Of a stretch of 64,000 bases of DNA, positions 1-11,938 are shown in pieces. Location: NCBI GenBank assembly GCA_030407085.1, contig CM059586.1, positions 14,464,001 through 14,528,000 on the forward strand, in the 5' to 3' direction. Origin of the DNA: Trichopria drosophilae (lineage: Eukaryota; Arthropoda; Insecta; Hymenoptera; Diapriidae). The notes under the pieces are model-generated. The model saw nothing but the letters and a program-made list of their open reading frames with translations. It was not told the DNA's origin and made no database searches. How positions within the stretch are numbered: position 1 is the first letter of the stretch; each line of letters begins with the position of its first letter. The position numbers and the translations under genes are program-made.

Positions 1-1195
1 ACTGAATGTCTGCTGCGTATTTTATTGAATTAAAAAATAATCATTATTGATTCCGGGACATTGATAAAATTACAAAAGACAGTTTTTGTAGTTCATAATA
101 TTTTTTTAAATTCGACATAATCTCGTTATTTAAATAGACTCTTTAGTATAAATGTTAATGGGTTAGTTTATACAAAATATTTGGTCATTTTATAAGGTTT
201 CCAGCCTTAGAAATAAGACAGTTGGCTAGCCATTTGTATAACACGAAACTACTAAGTACAAATTACTAATTAAATTAGTCAAGGTAGAAAATTAATCCAG
301 TTGATGAAGATATTATCTAAATAGTACCTAACCTGACTAGTTAAAAACGGTATAGATTCTAGCTAGTTAAATATTCGAGCGCAAATTATCGAGCCCCACG
401 CTGATTGCAGTTAACGATTCTGAAGTTAATATTTGAAAATTCAAAATGGCGGATTTAATATGTCGAATTTCTCACCAGAATCGTATCCAAGTCTATTCTC
501 AAACTCCTATTGCAGAATTATAATTTTTCAAAAAATTTTCACATTTCCTCTATACGATTTCCATCAGCGTAGGGATGCGGAAAACTCCCAGATAGCAACC
601 TTTATGAAAATTCAGTTGTACGTTAAAAATTAATCCGTCATATTTGATCGGTCATTTTTAATTTTGAAATGTTATCTGGTAACCTAAACCTCTTATATAT
701 CAATTTTTATTATCTTTTATTTTATTTTATTTTATTTTATTATTATTCAGCGGAATCGCACTTTTTAAAGAATTTTTCAAATTATGTGTCACTACAAAAT
801 TGCGAGAGATTTTATGAAATAATTTTGATAAATTAAACCGTCATATTGATTTGGCCAACAATTTCGAGTAACAAAATAGAAACGAATTCAATGAAATTAC
901 ATATTTTTTTCCGCCATATTGGATTCACCATTTTGAAATTTGAAATTTTAACATCAAATTCGAAATCAGCGGCTCAGAAAATCGTAACGTACCAACTGAT
1001 TTTTAAATCGAACCACAGGAAAAATGTGCGCATTTGGAGGGTTAATTTTATTTAGTACAATCAATGCGTTTGATTCATCTATTTTATCTTTCTCATAAAA
1101 GGATTTTTACTAAAAGTGACTTTCTGAATCTCCAAAAATCAATATTTCCGTGTAAAACTGAGCACAATACATTTCTAAAGATTATTAAACACGAA
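1..1195. other. AT-rich noncoding DNA with repeat traces
   Basis: No coding region can be supported; open frames are short and unlike any family I recognise. It contains a TTTTA microsatellite (about 714-741). It also holds two pieces of the degenerate AAAATGGCGGA-type repeat seen elsewhere: near 440-460 on the plus strand, and near 910-940 on the minus strand, where CCGCCATATTGG and CCATTTTGAAATT are visible. Confidence 0.6.
714..741. repeat. (TTTTA)n microsatellite
   Basis: About five consecutive TTTTA pentamers are directly visible, running into TTATTATTA. This is a simple repeat with no further function visible. Confidence 0.9.
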
Positions 1196-1206
1196 TCTGA
1201 GTTTAA

Positions 1207-1560
1207 GGGTAAATTAAAGATGACTGAATAATATTTTTAAAATTCGGGCTTTGTGTAGGTAATTCTAAATACTATAAATGATTTTCCAGAGAATACTAAA
1301 CACATTAATTGAGACCTGACTGCGAATTTTCTGAAATAAGTAAAAATGAGTTATTTCCGAAAATTCTCTGTCAGTTCTGAATTAATTTCTTTTATATTTT
1401 CTAGGATATTGTCTATAATAATTAGAATCACCCTTACAGACCCCAATTTTGGAAAATCTATTCAGTCATTTTTTATTCGTGGTGTACAGTGAAAATTCTT
1501 ACCTTATTGGAGGAGAACTTTAAACCCCATTAAATTTTCACAAATCGAAATTCTTGAGCC
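1207..1560. repeat. Foldback (palindromic) repeat, copy 1
   Basis: The sequence reads into its own reverse complement around a centre near 1344. The left arm contains GATGACTGAATA (about 1219-1230) and the right arm contains TATTCAGTCATT (about 1459-1470). The inner arms share GAATTTTC and TTATTTC strings. The outer right flank to about 1560 (AAGGTAAGAATTTTCACT on the other strand) matches the left flank of a second copy at 6340-6665 in opposite orientation. It looks like a non-autonomous foldback element or an aged MITE; no coding capacity is seen. Confidence 0.65.
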
Positions 1561-1607
1561 AATTCGGTATAGCCAAAATTGAAAATTGCTTTTTCCAAAA
1601 TCTACTA

Positions 1608-1813
1608 CACTGTTACCAATTTCGGTAGCAATTTCCTGAAAGAGTAACCAAAGTTTTTTTACCGTTACGGTTTCAGAATTTTTCGAAAGAGAGTTTAGTA
1701 ATTTTCTGAAATTTTTTCGTAATTTTTAAAAAATGTTTCTTAATTTTGTTTCGTAAATTTCTGAAACGGTAATAGTAATTAACAGAAAATTCCTACACAA
1801 ATTTCTAACAGTG
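1608..1813. mobile_element. 206-bp TA-flanked MITE, CACTGTTA ends
   Basis: The left end reads CACTGTTACCAATTTCGGTA; the right end, reverse complemented, reads CACTGTTAGAAATTTGTGTA. Both ends are directly flanked by TA (1606-1607 and 1814-1815), as expected for Tc1/mariner/pogo-type target duplication. The interior is AT-rich and non-coding with partial internal self-complementarity (GTTACGGTTTCAGAA against TTTCTGAAACGGTAA). The superfamily is inferred only from the TA duplication. Confidence 0.75.
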
Positions 1814-1815
1814 TA

Positions 1816-2446
1816 CGATAAGTCTAATATCAAGTTTCTTAACGTCCATGAAAATCAGTTTCCAAACGTTCTTGTAGTTCCAGAAAAAGTAATTGAAGTA
1901 AGGTTTGCAAGAGCCCTAAAATGAATATTGAAAAAGTTAAGATTTTAATTACGAGGCGCTCTTTGCGAAATTTATAAAAAAGATTTTATTCAACCAGTTT
2001 TGAGGTAGCTCAATGCAAATTTGACGTCAAAATATGAGTCGAACGTTTTTTTTTTACCAAAATCGTTACGTATTAGTTTTTAAGTTGCAAATGACTAATC
2101 TGATGTTCCTTTACTTTCAGTTGATAAGAATATTTGTGAAATTATTAAAAAATTTGAAAAGGTTTCGTACGATTCTAAATTACTTATGTCATCCATAACT
2201 TTCATAGTGTATGCATAATTTTTTTTGAAACTATTCTAAGTCTGCATTACATACGATTTATTATTTATTAGATCTAGTTCTGACTTCATGAAAAGTTCTT
2301 GAAGAGTTTGATCCAGAAACGCCATTGTGTTGTTCCTGCCATAGATGTCATGTTTTTCGAATGTGTAGAAAATTGGTTGTTTTGTATCCGAACTTTCTGA
2401 AAATTTGACAATATATGTAAATATTCCTATGTGCATATAGTATTTC
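1816..2446. other. AT-rich DNA, nothing recognised
   Basis: No gene, RNA or clear repeat is visible. Open frames here are low-complexity and have no recognisable motif. Confidence 0.5.
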
Positions 2447-3000
2447 AGAAGAACACATATAAAACTTTCCATACATAAAATAAAAGTGAATATTATTTTG
2501 AATGGTATATTTTTTACAAGAATGGATCAAATCCTCTTCATACTAATCGTTTCCCATAAATGCAACAAATTTAACATAGGGGCTAAGACACCAGCGTAGT
2601 GATCCGAAGGACCTGGGTTCGATTCCACCTTTAGGCATTTTTTTAAATTTATCGGTGAGACTTAAAAACAATAAACTAAAAATTTTTCATAAATCTTTGT
2701 AGAATCAAATTTTTACGTGAGAAGAACACATAGAAAAAATTCCATACATAAAATAAAAGCTAATATTATTTTGAATGGTACATTTTTTACAAGAATGGAT
2801 CAAATCCTCTTCACGCTAATCGTTTTTCATAATTGCAATAAGTCTAACGTAGGGACTAAGACACCAGCTTAGTAATCCAAAGGACCTAGGTTCGATTCCA
2901 CCTTTAGTAATTTTTTTTTTTAATTCATCGGTGAAACTTAACAAAAATTAAACTAAAAATTTTGCATAAATCTTTCTGGAATCAAATTTTTCCGTGACAG
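2447..3000 (+). repeat. Tandem duplication with tRNA-like B box
   Basis: Two head-to-tail diverged copies, about 2447-2719 and 2720-3000, both begin AGAAGAACACATA and share CATACATAAAATAAAAG and CAAGAATGGATCAAATCCTC. Each carries CTAAGACACCAGC followed by a perfect Pol III B-box match, GGTTCGATTCC (2626-2636 and 2889-2899). A convincing cloverleaf does not form: the T-stem bases around the B box do not pair well. I therefore read it as a tRNA-derived SINE-like sequence or a decayed tRNA relic duplicated in tandem, not a tRNA gene. Confidence 0.6.
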
Positions 3001-3725
3001 TAACCTCGTTACGATTTTTCCATCGATCACGATTCCAAATCCTTAATTAATCCACTCATTCTGTATTTTTTGTATTCTCCTGACGACTTCCTCGATTGAT
3101 TTTAATTTATAATGACTTATTTATATTTTCGAACTTTTTGCTCTGAAACTCTCGAGACTCCCTCTACGGGCGCGCAGCGGTATAAATTGTTATGATAATG
3201 AAAAGGAACAAAAAGAGGATCGCTGCGAAGAAATGTTTACGGCGGGAATAAATTTAATAACGCTACCGTATTTACATACGTGTATGTACGCGAGATGCAA
3301 CGACAGGGCAGCTCGCTCCTGATTAACATGGAAGCCTCTGAAACACCTGCGTCTGCCTCTCGTTACCGTACATGCACCGCTTCCTTTTGGCCACTGGCGA
3401 GCCCGCAGTTTCTCCGCAAACATCATTCTTCCACGTTGCGGCCGCGACAAAACGCATACATTGTGTTTTATTGCCGGATAATAAAACTGTCGTCTTCGCT
3501 AAACAATTTCACGCTAGCATGCACCCCGTCGAACCGGCGAATTTTTTCCACGGATTTTCCAGAACCTCGCAACCGATGGGTTTTGCTGTTCTTTTTTTTC
3601 AAAATTTTTAGGGACGGATGGAAATAGTTTTCGTTTTATTAAGTTTTATAACGGTATTTGGTAAAAACATAAAAATTTATTAGTGCATGGACATATGTCG
3701 GTAATGAAGACTAAAGTAGTAAATA
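3001..3725. other. No gene; small GC-richer block
   Basis: About 3160-3560 is richer in G+C and CpG than its surroundings and holds overlapping open frames on both strands. None shows a recognisable domain, and their overlap is what a GC-richer stretch gives by chance. The rest is AT-rich. Confidence 0.5.
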
Positions 3726-4807
3726 CACTGAGAAAAGTGTCTTTCACCGGGTATTGGAATTCTAATATCCCGTAAAAGACTGTCTTTTACATATAGGGAG
3801 AAAAATATTTATTTCACAGATTAAAAAACAAATGTTTTTAAAACATCTCGTAGTCGGTATAAATATATCTTTTAACAATTAAAAGACACATGTTTTTACT
3901 AGTACAAACGCGGTAATCCATGGCTATAAGAAAAACGATTACTGCTACAATTCAGTTAATGAACCAGTCTAGAAAAAATATTGTGCGTATCGGCTTCGTA
4001 ACTCATGCTGTATAACTTGTAAGTCGTGAGTTCGATTACCGTCCGGTGACATTTTTTCGATTTCGTTTTCAAGCAGCAGCTCGCAATGGTAAGGCGAGTC
4101 ACATTGTTTGTTTACGTTTCGAAATTATTGTTTGTCCGGCGGAAATCGACTCCATGACCGCTACTTGTAGGTTAATGTCTAGGTTTCTGCATGCTTTACA
4201 AATGTAAAGTATGGCGCCATCAAGAAAGACGACCTGCAGCTCTAGCAAATCTTGAGTGTAAACATTTGTGTGAAAAGACAATTCCACTTAAAATAATAAC
4301 AGAAAAAAATAACCCGGTTCTAACCTATAAACACGTGATTCATAACTTCAGTCAACATCTGATAACTTTTCGTAATTGTTGTAAAATTATTGAAATTATT
4401 TCGGAACTTAAATTTGGATCCAACTTCCCACAATTTTTCATTTACACTTTATGTTTGATACATTATGCTGGTATTTGAAGAATAACCTGAATTTCGAATA
4501 TTCTGATGATGTGTATCAAAAGGAGACAAAGTTAACAACGGATTTTTTATATATAAAAATCCATAGAAACTCGTATTTTTTAAATGCTAAAATATGTATT
4601 CTTTTAGACATAATAAAACATTCTTTTAAAACATCAGAACTTAATAGAATATCTTTTACTCGATAATAAGTAAATGCTAAAAGACGAAAATTTAATGGAT
4701 AACATATGGGATTTCAGTAATTACAATATTTATTTTACGGGGTATATGAAATCGTTTTAAAAGACACGGGATTGTAACTGATAAAAGACACTTTTCTCAC
4801 AACAGTG
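3726..4807. mobile_element. 1082-bp TA-flanked non-autonomous DNA transposon
   Basis: The left end is CACTGAGAAAAGTGTCTTT. The right end, reverse complemented, is CACTG, a 5-base insertion TTGTG, then AGAAAAGTGTCTTTTATC. Further inside both ends share AATCCCGT and GTCTTTTA. TA flanks both ends (3724-3725, 4808-4809). The AAAAGAC hexamer-like string recurs through the interior. No transposase is visible. Near 4028-4040 it contains GAGTTCGATTACC, close to a Pol III B box, so part of the interior may be tRNA-related. The CACTG end could suggest other superfamilies, but the TA duplication favours Tc1/mariner/pogo-type. Confidence 0.7.
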
Positions 4808-4907
4808 TAGAAAGTACCAGAGTGCTTTCAGTTAGTACCAAATTTTAACGATTTTATTTTACCCAATACAATATAATCTATTTTAAACTTTTATAGTATT
4901 TTTCAAA

Positions 4908-4936
4908 TATTAAATATATTAATATATTAATATATG
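4908..4936. repeat. ATATTAATAT tandem palindrome
   Basis: A short run of TTAATATAT units forms a self-complementary AT tract. It is adjacent to the left arm of the 4931-6265 inverted repeat. Confidence 0.7.
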
Positions 4937-6265
4937 AGTAATTCTACAGAACCTTTAACTCTTGTAGTACGCGACGATGTATCTTGCAAACAAATGAATA
5001 TCGAACTAAACGATCAAAATATTTTTTCTATATTAAAATCTTAGCCTTTATATGTTTTTTACGATAATAAACCAGTGGAATGAAGAAAAACGAACGTAAA
5101 GTACGATTTTTACTGAATTTCACAACGTACAATCCAACAATTTCATTTTGATATCACTAAAAAAAAAGTAACTCATATCCAATCACTCTGAAATTTTCTG
5201 AGTGATAAAAAAAAATTGATAAAAAAAAATATGCCAAGAGTGTGCTTATCTTCTAAAAAATTGTGTAGCTTAAAATGTCGTCCACCGATTATTCCAAATT
5301 CGGAAATTTATTACTTTTTTCAATATAGAGAAAATAACTTTTCATTTTTTGAATTCTTAGTTTCATCGAATAATTCTACACTAAAAGTCCCCAAAAATAA
5401 AATGCACGGCATACGTGTGCCTCATAAACTAACTTTGTAGAAGGTCTCTAAAAATTATCAAATCAGAGCATAACTCGTTCGAATAAACATTTTCGAGTGG
5501 CACACTTAAAGGGCCTTTAGGCACGTTTAAAACTACGTTGTAATTTCTTTTTTAAACTACTTATAAATCTCCTATCACGTGTTTAAGTTGCCATCATCCT
5601 ACACCGTGAAATCCGTCAATAATAAAAAATGTTGACATTTTTTTTAAATTTTATTACTGGACATTATTAAGTTTATAATAGGAGACAAACGAATAAATGA
5701 GCATTTTTCTAGGTTGAAAATAGATATTTAAGAAGTTTCTAGAGTCATCAGACGATAAAGTAATAATCTACATTAAAAAAAGTATTGAATTAAATTTTCA
5801 AATTTTTGGCGCAATCCTAACCACTTTATATGATCTCATAATAATTAGATATTTTTTAGTAGTTCGTATAAAGAGGTTTTAGAATTGCCTTTATAAAGAC
5901 CGAATGTTAAAAAATCGATTCAATCATTTTTAATTTACTTTTTTAAACATAGATTACTACCTTTTCGGCTGATGTCTTTAGAATCCCGTAATAAAAATGA
6001 GAAAAATTTAATTCTAAAATTTTTTTATTAGCGATAATAAATAATGAGCATTATATAGATTGCATCTACCATCAGGCTATTGTTTAGTTTCAACTTTGAC
6101 TTTATTCAACTTTATACAACTTTATTCAAAAACGAGTTACGCCAACTGTTGCTTACTCTAAGTGCTGTCAAAACCAAAAAATATATCCCAATAGTGTGCC
6201 ACTAAAATAATTTTTGATCATTTTGAACAGTGAAAAGTTAAAAGTTCTATAGAATTATTCATATA
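4931..6265. repeat. Long imperfect inverted repeat
   Basis: The left arm (about 4931-5030: GAGTAATTCTACAGAACCTTT, then CGATCAAAATATTTTTTC) matches the reverse complement of the right arm (about 6185-6265: GAATAATTCTATAGAACTTTT, then TGATCAAAAATTATTTTA). GTGGCACAC and TAACTCGTT strings also occur inside, near 5463-5510, and again near 6130-6205, suggesting nested or rearranged arms. No coding region is recognised between the arms. Likely an aged foldback or a DNA transposon remnant. Confidence 0.5.
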
Positions 6266-6339
6266 AAAATTTATGATCAGTAAAAACGAAGTTTATGGAA
6301 ATTTGACTTCAATCTCTTTGAATTAGAATTATTTAAACC

Positions 6340-6665
6340 ATTGAGTCCTGAATCGACATTTTTAAACCCGTTAAGGGGATTCCAAGGTGCTCGACCGATA
6401 AGGTATGGATTTTCACTAAAAACCGTAAATAAAAAATGACTGAAACGATTTTTCCAAATTCTGGCTCTGTAAGGGCAATTTTAATAACTAATAGAAGGTA
6501 TCCTAGAAAATGCCAAGGAAATTAAGTGAGAACTGGACGAGAATTTTCGGAAATAAATAAAAATCACTTATTTCTGAAAATTCTCGGTCAGTTCTCAATA
6601 ATTAATATCTTTGGTATTTTCTAGAAAACTGTTTACAGTGCTTAGAATTTTAGCATTGTTAAATT
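6340..6665. repeat. Foldback repeat, copy 2
   Basis: It shares AAAAAATGACTGA, GTAAGGGCAATTTTAAT and GAATTTTCGGAAATAA with copy 1 (1207-1560), in opposite orientation. It is itself palindromic around about 6560 (TTTTCGGAAATAA against TTATTTCTGAAAA). The outer left portion (AAGGTATGGATTTTCACT) corresponds to the outer flank of copy 1. A third, one-armed relic may lie at about 5870-5950 (CTTTATAAAGACCGAATGTT and AATCATTTTTAATTTAC). Confidence 0.6.
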
Positions 6666-9600
6666 TAATTATTCTAAAAAATACAGCTCAAAATTACCAT
6701 TTACATATACAGATAATTTGGTTTTCAAATTGTAACTAGTTGAAAAGTAGTATTTAAGTAACAACCTGTGAATGACTAATACGATTAGCAACAATTTTGG
6801 CGATAATACTTATTTTGGAATTTAGGTTATGTTATTACTTCAATTATTTAACTTTGTTTCTCTACACATTTCTGGCAGAAATATTAAAGATTATATAGAT
6901 ATATTTGTTGCTTAGAAAATGTATATTTATTTAATTAATACCCACGAATCGCACAACTTTGTGAACATTCTAAATAAATCGAAATAAATAATTGTTCTTG
7001 TTTTTTTTATTTGAAATAATAAAATATTACGAATTTTTTTAATTCTTAGGCATTAAAAATGTGTATTAATTGTGCGATATTCTACCCATTAAAAAAGCAT
7101 GAAACTTTCGTACCTTTGTGGAAAAAATCTATACAATTGTTTTATCTAATAAATTTGCAAGAAAATTGTCAACATAACTCTTAACCATAACCTTAAATTA
7201 TATAAATATGAACGAAAACTTTAATATAATTTCTTTGATTGTAAAACTCTTGCATACAAATTTGTACAAAATTAAAGAGGATAACGTTTTACTGAACAAA
7301 ATTGTTTCAAAATATTCAAATAAATATTTATTTCAGATTCATGAAAAAATTTTCGTTCAATTTACGAAATCTTTTTACAGTATGGTAAAAAAATGTTTAA
7401 TAAATAGTAGATTTGCACAAAAAATTAATTAACAATTAACCTTTTCCCATGTTTGTAATTTAAAATTGGTACGAAATGAATTTCTGTAATAATTACCCTA
7501 ATTTTGTTGATAATTCTAGAGAGTATTTAATGCTGAAAAGGAGACTAAAAATAACTTGGGAAGTAATTTAAGTAAACTATTCGATCATCGCGATTAACGG
7601 CATCAACCGTAACAATTAATCGACCTCATGAAATAATTATGAAAAAGTGAAAAGAAATAGAAACTGAACAAAAAATATACACAAGAAACGAGGCACTTAT
7701 TTTTATATGCAGGTATAATCAATTACATAACTCAGTTTCCTAACTAACAATTATTCACGTTTTGATCAACAATATAATAAAAAATGATACTACTAATATT
7801 CCACTTACAGAAACGGTGTTATGTACTTGGTTAAAAGTAAAAGTAATGTTTAAAAAATTACTGGTTATTACGCAACGTGTATTTATTATATTACATGAAG
7901 AATATAACATAATTACAAATGACAGGTTCATTAATTATCGTTCAAGTAGGTTATGTCGCCTTGGAAGAAAGCGGCAACACATTTGTTTGGAAAAAATTAT
8001 CATCAAACGCAGTTTAAAAAATAATACAAAACAAACGCTTTTATTTATCGTTTCGAGTTGTTAACGAAAACGGGTCAAAGTGTCAGAAATTGTTTTCGAT
8101 GTGAAATGTAAATACTCAATTATGCGCATCTTCGCCTTTAATCCTACCGTCCAATTACCAACCCGCATACCTTCGCAATACGTATTTGTTACTTTGATGA
8201 TGATATATTAAGCTTTTTATGGAAAGTAAAGGTCGCATTTATGGACAAACAGCAATTATAGATTAGGCTGGATGAGGGTTTCATTTCTATATATCACTTT
8301 CGAGCTGCACTTTTTAATTTCATTATACCTTTTGTGGGGACGGATATCACCAGAATGAGTGTTTGTAGAATCGCTATGCGATCCTGGAGATATTTTTATA
8401 AGCCGTTTAATTAATTAATATTAATTACATTCGATTTTTAATAAGATGATAAGATAAGCAAAATATGAGTGACATTTATTTAACGGTTTCATGCGTTTTA
8501 TGCTGCGTGAATTCATATAATTAATAAATGTCACGTAATTTTACTTTTACTGAGTACGAGTTAATGAATGCAGTAATATTTCTAGTTTTATTTTATGATA
8601 TGTTAATAATTAGTTTTTATTTAACGGTTATGTGCAAATATTATGAAACCGTAATGAACTGTTTAAACGCCCTTGCAAATATATATATATAGATATATGT
8701 TGTTTCTAAATTTGTAATTATTTTTTACTATTTTTGAGTTCGTATTTATTATTACAAAGCAGAAAAGTTATGTACTAAAAATTATTACAAAATGATAGCA
8801 AACTTATAAGTAAATGCCAAAGTAAAAACTTGTTATATAAGTAGGCTTAAGTAATATACAGGAAAGAAAAATTCGTTGAAGAAAAAAAATGTTTTTACAG
8901 GAAATGGGATTTTTATGTTTCTTATTCGGTGAATAAGAAAAGTAAATTTTCAAAAATATAATGCAAAAATAAATTACAAACAACAATACGTTATATATAA
9001 CTAGTAGTCGGCACTAAAACCTTATGAACGAAAGGAAACTCACTTCTCTAGCAGGACTGGAATATTGGGTTATCGCGAAGGCAGAGGCGACTATCGGCAA
9101 CAGTAGTAAGCTGAGCGTGAACTGTTTATCTGTTATCGATTCTAATAGTCAAATTTGTTATTAAACAAAATTAAGCAACTAACATGGTGAAAAAAATCAG
9201 CTATCAGCATTATTATTTTGTTCTTCTTAAAGGGCTCGCAGAATATGTTTGCTTCTATTTTTTGTTACTATTAATTATTTTATTTAATATAAAATCTGAC
9301 ACTGCTACACTAGAAAAACTAACGTAAACTGAAGATAGGATAATTCATTTTAGCTTTCTAAGGTAACGTATTTATACCTAATAAATGATACGATATATAT
9401 TCAGTTGCAAAGATAATATAGAAACATGCAAAATATGCAGTACTGAGAAATGTAAAATTATCTCAAATTTGCCTATTTATTTATTCATTTTTTTATATGA
9501 TAACATCGAATGGAACAATTCAATTTGAGACGATATATAAACCTATGTGAATACCCATATTTGCAGATAAGATTTCTTTCCAGGAACAATAGATGGCGCG

Positions 9601-9905
9601 TTGATTCACATAGCATTAATAAAACCCATTAACAATGAAGCGTTCGTTTTAGGTTACTCAAAACAAAAAACATGTGCTCCGTTATACAGAGTGATAAAAA
9701 TGATTCTCTATATGTGAAATTAAGTGTTCTGTATATATTTTCAGAAATGTGTTTTTAGTGGATGCAAATTGTTGAAATTTCCAATCTTCAGGAAAGAATA
9801 TTATTAGTTAATTTTCCCGATAATGGAAAAAAAATTATTTAAAGTGGATTATCTTCATATTTTATCACTTTGCATTAAGAGTATGAGCTCGTTGTTTTAT
9901 ATTGT
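6666..9905. other. 3.2 kb AT-rich DNA without recognisable genes
   Basis: Open frames in this stretch are short, lysine/asparagine/isoleucine-rich as expected of AT-rich DNA, and carry no family motif. An (AT)n run lies near 8678-8699. A weak acceptor/donor juxtaposition (TTTTTATATGCAG|GTATAA, about 7712) is present but poorer than the two strong recursive sites. Confidence 0.55.
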
Positions 9906-10164
9906 TAGAGTCCCGGTTTATTTACACTCCCCGTTCCTCGCCATCTCCTCCCATGTCGTTATATTTACCAAAAGAAGGGGAGCGCCGCGCGGCGCTTCTC
10001 CCACTCTCATCGCGTTATGTTCGTGACGTCACAACAGGCCCTTCCAGAGACCCTAGCCCGCAAGGTGGGGGAAAAGAGAGCGACGACAGGTAAATATATC
10101 ATAACAGTACCAGACAATATGCTGGAATCTAAATATAACGAGACGCAAATATACCGGGACTCTA
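9906..10164 (+). mobile_element. GC-cored MITE family, copy 1
   Basis: The ends are inverted repeats: TAGAGTCCCGGTTTATTT on the left, and ATACCGGGACTCTA on the right. The interior holds GAAGGGGAGCGCC, a perfect 16-base palindrome AGCGCCGCGCGGCGCT, CTTCTCCCACTCTC, GTGACGTCAC, and GCAAGGTGGGGGAAAAG. Two other copies in the window (11939-12190 inverted, 38014-38171 direct and deleted) define the family. The palindromic ends with no coding content fit a MITE; overlapping open frames inside are a by-product of its GC content. Confidence 0.75.
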
Positions 10165-10192
10165 CTGTAAATGCAAACCATTTCCGATTTGT

Positions 10193-10238
10193 TCTCCACC
10201 CTCCCCCCCCTCCCTCTTTCTTTCTCTTTTTCTCTGTT
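10193..10238. repeat. Polypyrimidine tract
   Basis: A nearly uninterrupted C/T run with eight consecutive C and several CTTT units. It is not followed by a convincing splice acceptor. Confidence 0.8.
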
Positions 10239-10884
10239 CATCACAAGCTGACTTTTCACCACTCCATTAATTTTCTCGAACTATGTGAGTAGAATCTGAC
10301 TTCTTACGGAACAGTTCTAAACTTGTTCCTTCTAATTCGAAAAACTTATCAAGCGGTTTGTTGATTTTCCTAATCAGCGCTTTAGGAACAACATTAAAAT
10401 TATAATATTAATATAATGGAACGTTTAATAATTTTTAGGAAATATTGCAATATTTTCTGTTCTGGAATTCGTTTGAGAATTCTTTAGGAACAACATTTTT
10501 CCGAGTATTATTACCGACGACTAATTAGGAACTTATATTTATTTTAGTTATCACACGATATTTCACAATTGCAAAATCTTCTAGACGCGCCAGGTAGATT
10601 GGCATATAAATCGCATACCACGAAACCATCGGACAATTACGAGCACATACTCGCGACTTTGAGCGGCCATGATTAATGAGGCCCACGGCGCGACGGTGGC
10701 GGCCCGACTCGGCGGCGCTTGGCGATCGCGCTCGCGCACTCGCGATAAAGCCGTTAACGATAACGAACTCGAAATGGGCGCTTCGAGGTAAAGAATACAC
10801 GACGGGCTATCGATGTCTCTCTTTGCGCAAGGAGCCCGCTCCCATACGGATTTGCGCTTGTTCATGTGTAAGCGTATAAAATGA

Positions 10885-10909
<25 letters not shown>
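10885..10909. repeat. (AT)n microsatellite
   Basis: About twelve consecutive AT dinucleotides, followed by ACATATACG. Confidence 0.95.
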
Positions 10910-10915
<6 letters not shown>

Positions 10916-11938
10916 CGACGGCCGCATTCGCCAGAGAGCAGCTTAATTAAGCGTTTAAGCGATGAAACTGGTTCTGATCATCTCTTGGGACTCCTCTTCG
11001 TTGTTCTTTCGTTCTCTTTATAACTCCCCGCGCGTCCGCCTACTTTCTCGATACGCAAGGCAACGAGGTCGTCAGGATTTTTCCTTATCTAGGATATTTC
11101 TCAGCTGCGCAATTAACCGACGAACTTTACCTAAACTCGTCTTTAATCGGCCTGACTTACAACATTTTCTATACTAGAGTTTTCTTCTTCTAGCAGTTAC
11201 ACGGTGGCAGGTTAAAAAAAATAAGGCTGGTCGAAGCTCATGGTCTTCCATCTTTGTGCTATTTTTCATTTCGACATTTTTGTAACCCATTAACGCCGTA
11301 ACCACAGATTTCACTGAAGAGAAAAAAACTATTTTTGGTTCTGCTCTTTCGATTGACTCGTGTGAAAACGCACAGAAATTTGAATAGCCCATTAAATGTT
11401 GTCAGGTAATTAAAGAAAATATTTAAAAATTTGTATTCTGTATCACGAAACAGTGTGTCCCGTTTTGAAACCACCACTCGCAATCATTACGTTTATTGAA
11501 AAAATGTTTCAGACAAAAATTGATGGGATTACAAGAAGGTTAACCAACCGTGACCTTGATGATCTTGGAGTCAAATATGAAATCCTCCAATTTTTATTGT
11601 AGATATATTGGTTCTCCACAATAAAATTCTAATTTTTTCGACAAGCTTTTTGCCTATAATTACACAGGTGATGCTGAATGCGAATTCGCATTTTTATCTG
11701 AAGCAATTCCAATCTCTAGAACTGTCCACGAGCATACCCTTTTTTCATACCATGTACGTATGTATTTTTAATATTTGACTAAAAACGGTAGACTAAGTCA
11801 CCGTTAGTTCCCCTATTAGGTTCCCTGCTACTTTTGTTTGAAGCGTTTTTTGATAAACGCATAATTTTGAGGGTAGTCTGACTGCAGCTTTAATATGCTA
11901 CACCAATGCATTCGGTAATACCAAGAGACATGTTATAG

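Larger units (their letters stand above)
10165..11938. other. Noncoding spacer with CpG-rich block
   Basis: About 10640-10870 is strongly CpG-rich (GGCGCGACGG, TCGCGCTCGCGCACTCGCG). Open frames run on both strands through it, without a recognisable domain. It is flanked by AT-rich DNA and an (AT)n microsatellite. It could be a regulatory island, but no core promoter element decides this. The rest holds nothing I recognise. Confidence 0.45.

Noticed and set aside
2575..2645. tRNA gene
   Set aside because: The B box is perfect but the T-stem and acceptor stem do not pair, and the A box is degenerate. Treated as tRNA-derived repeat.
7700..7718. Further recursive splice site (TATGCAG|GTATAA)
   Set aside because: Pyrimidine tract interrupted by A and donor lacks the GTRAGT consensus; likewise 11668, 16732, 35187, 54173 and 58073.
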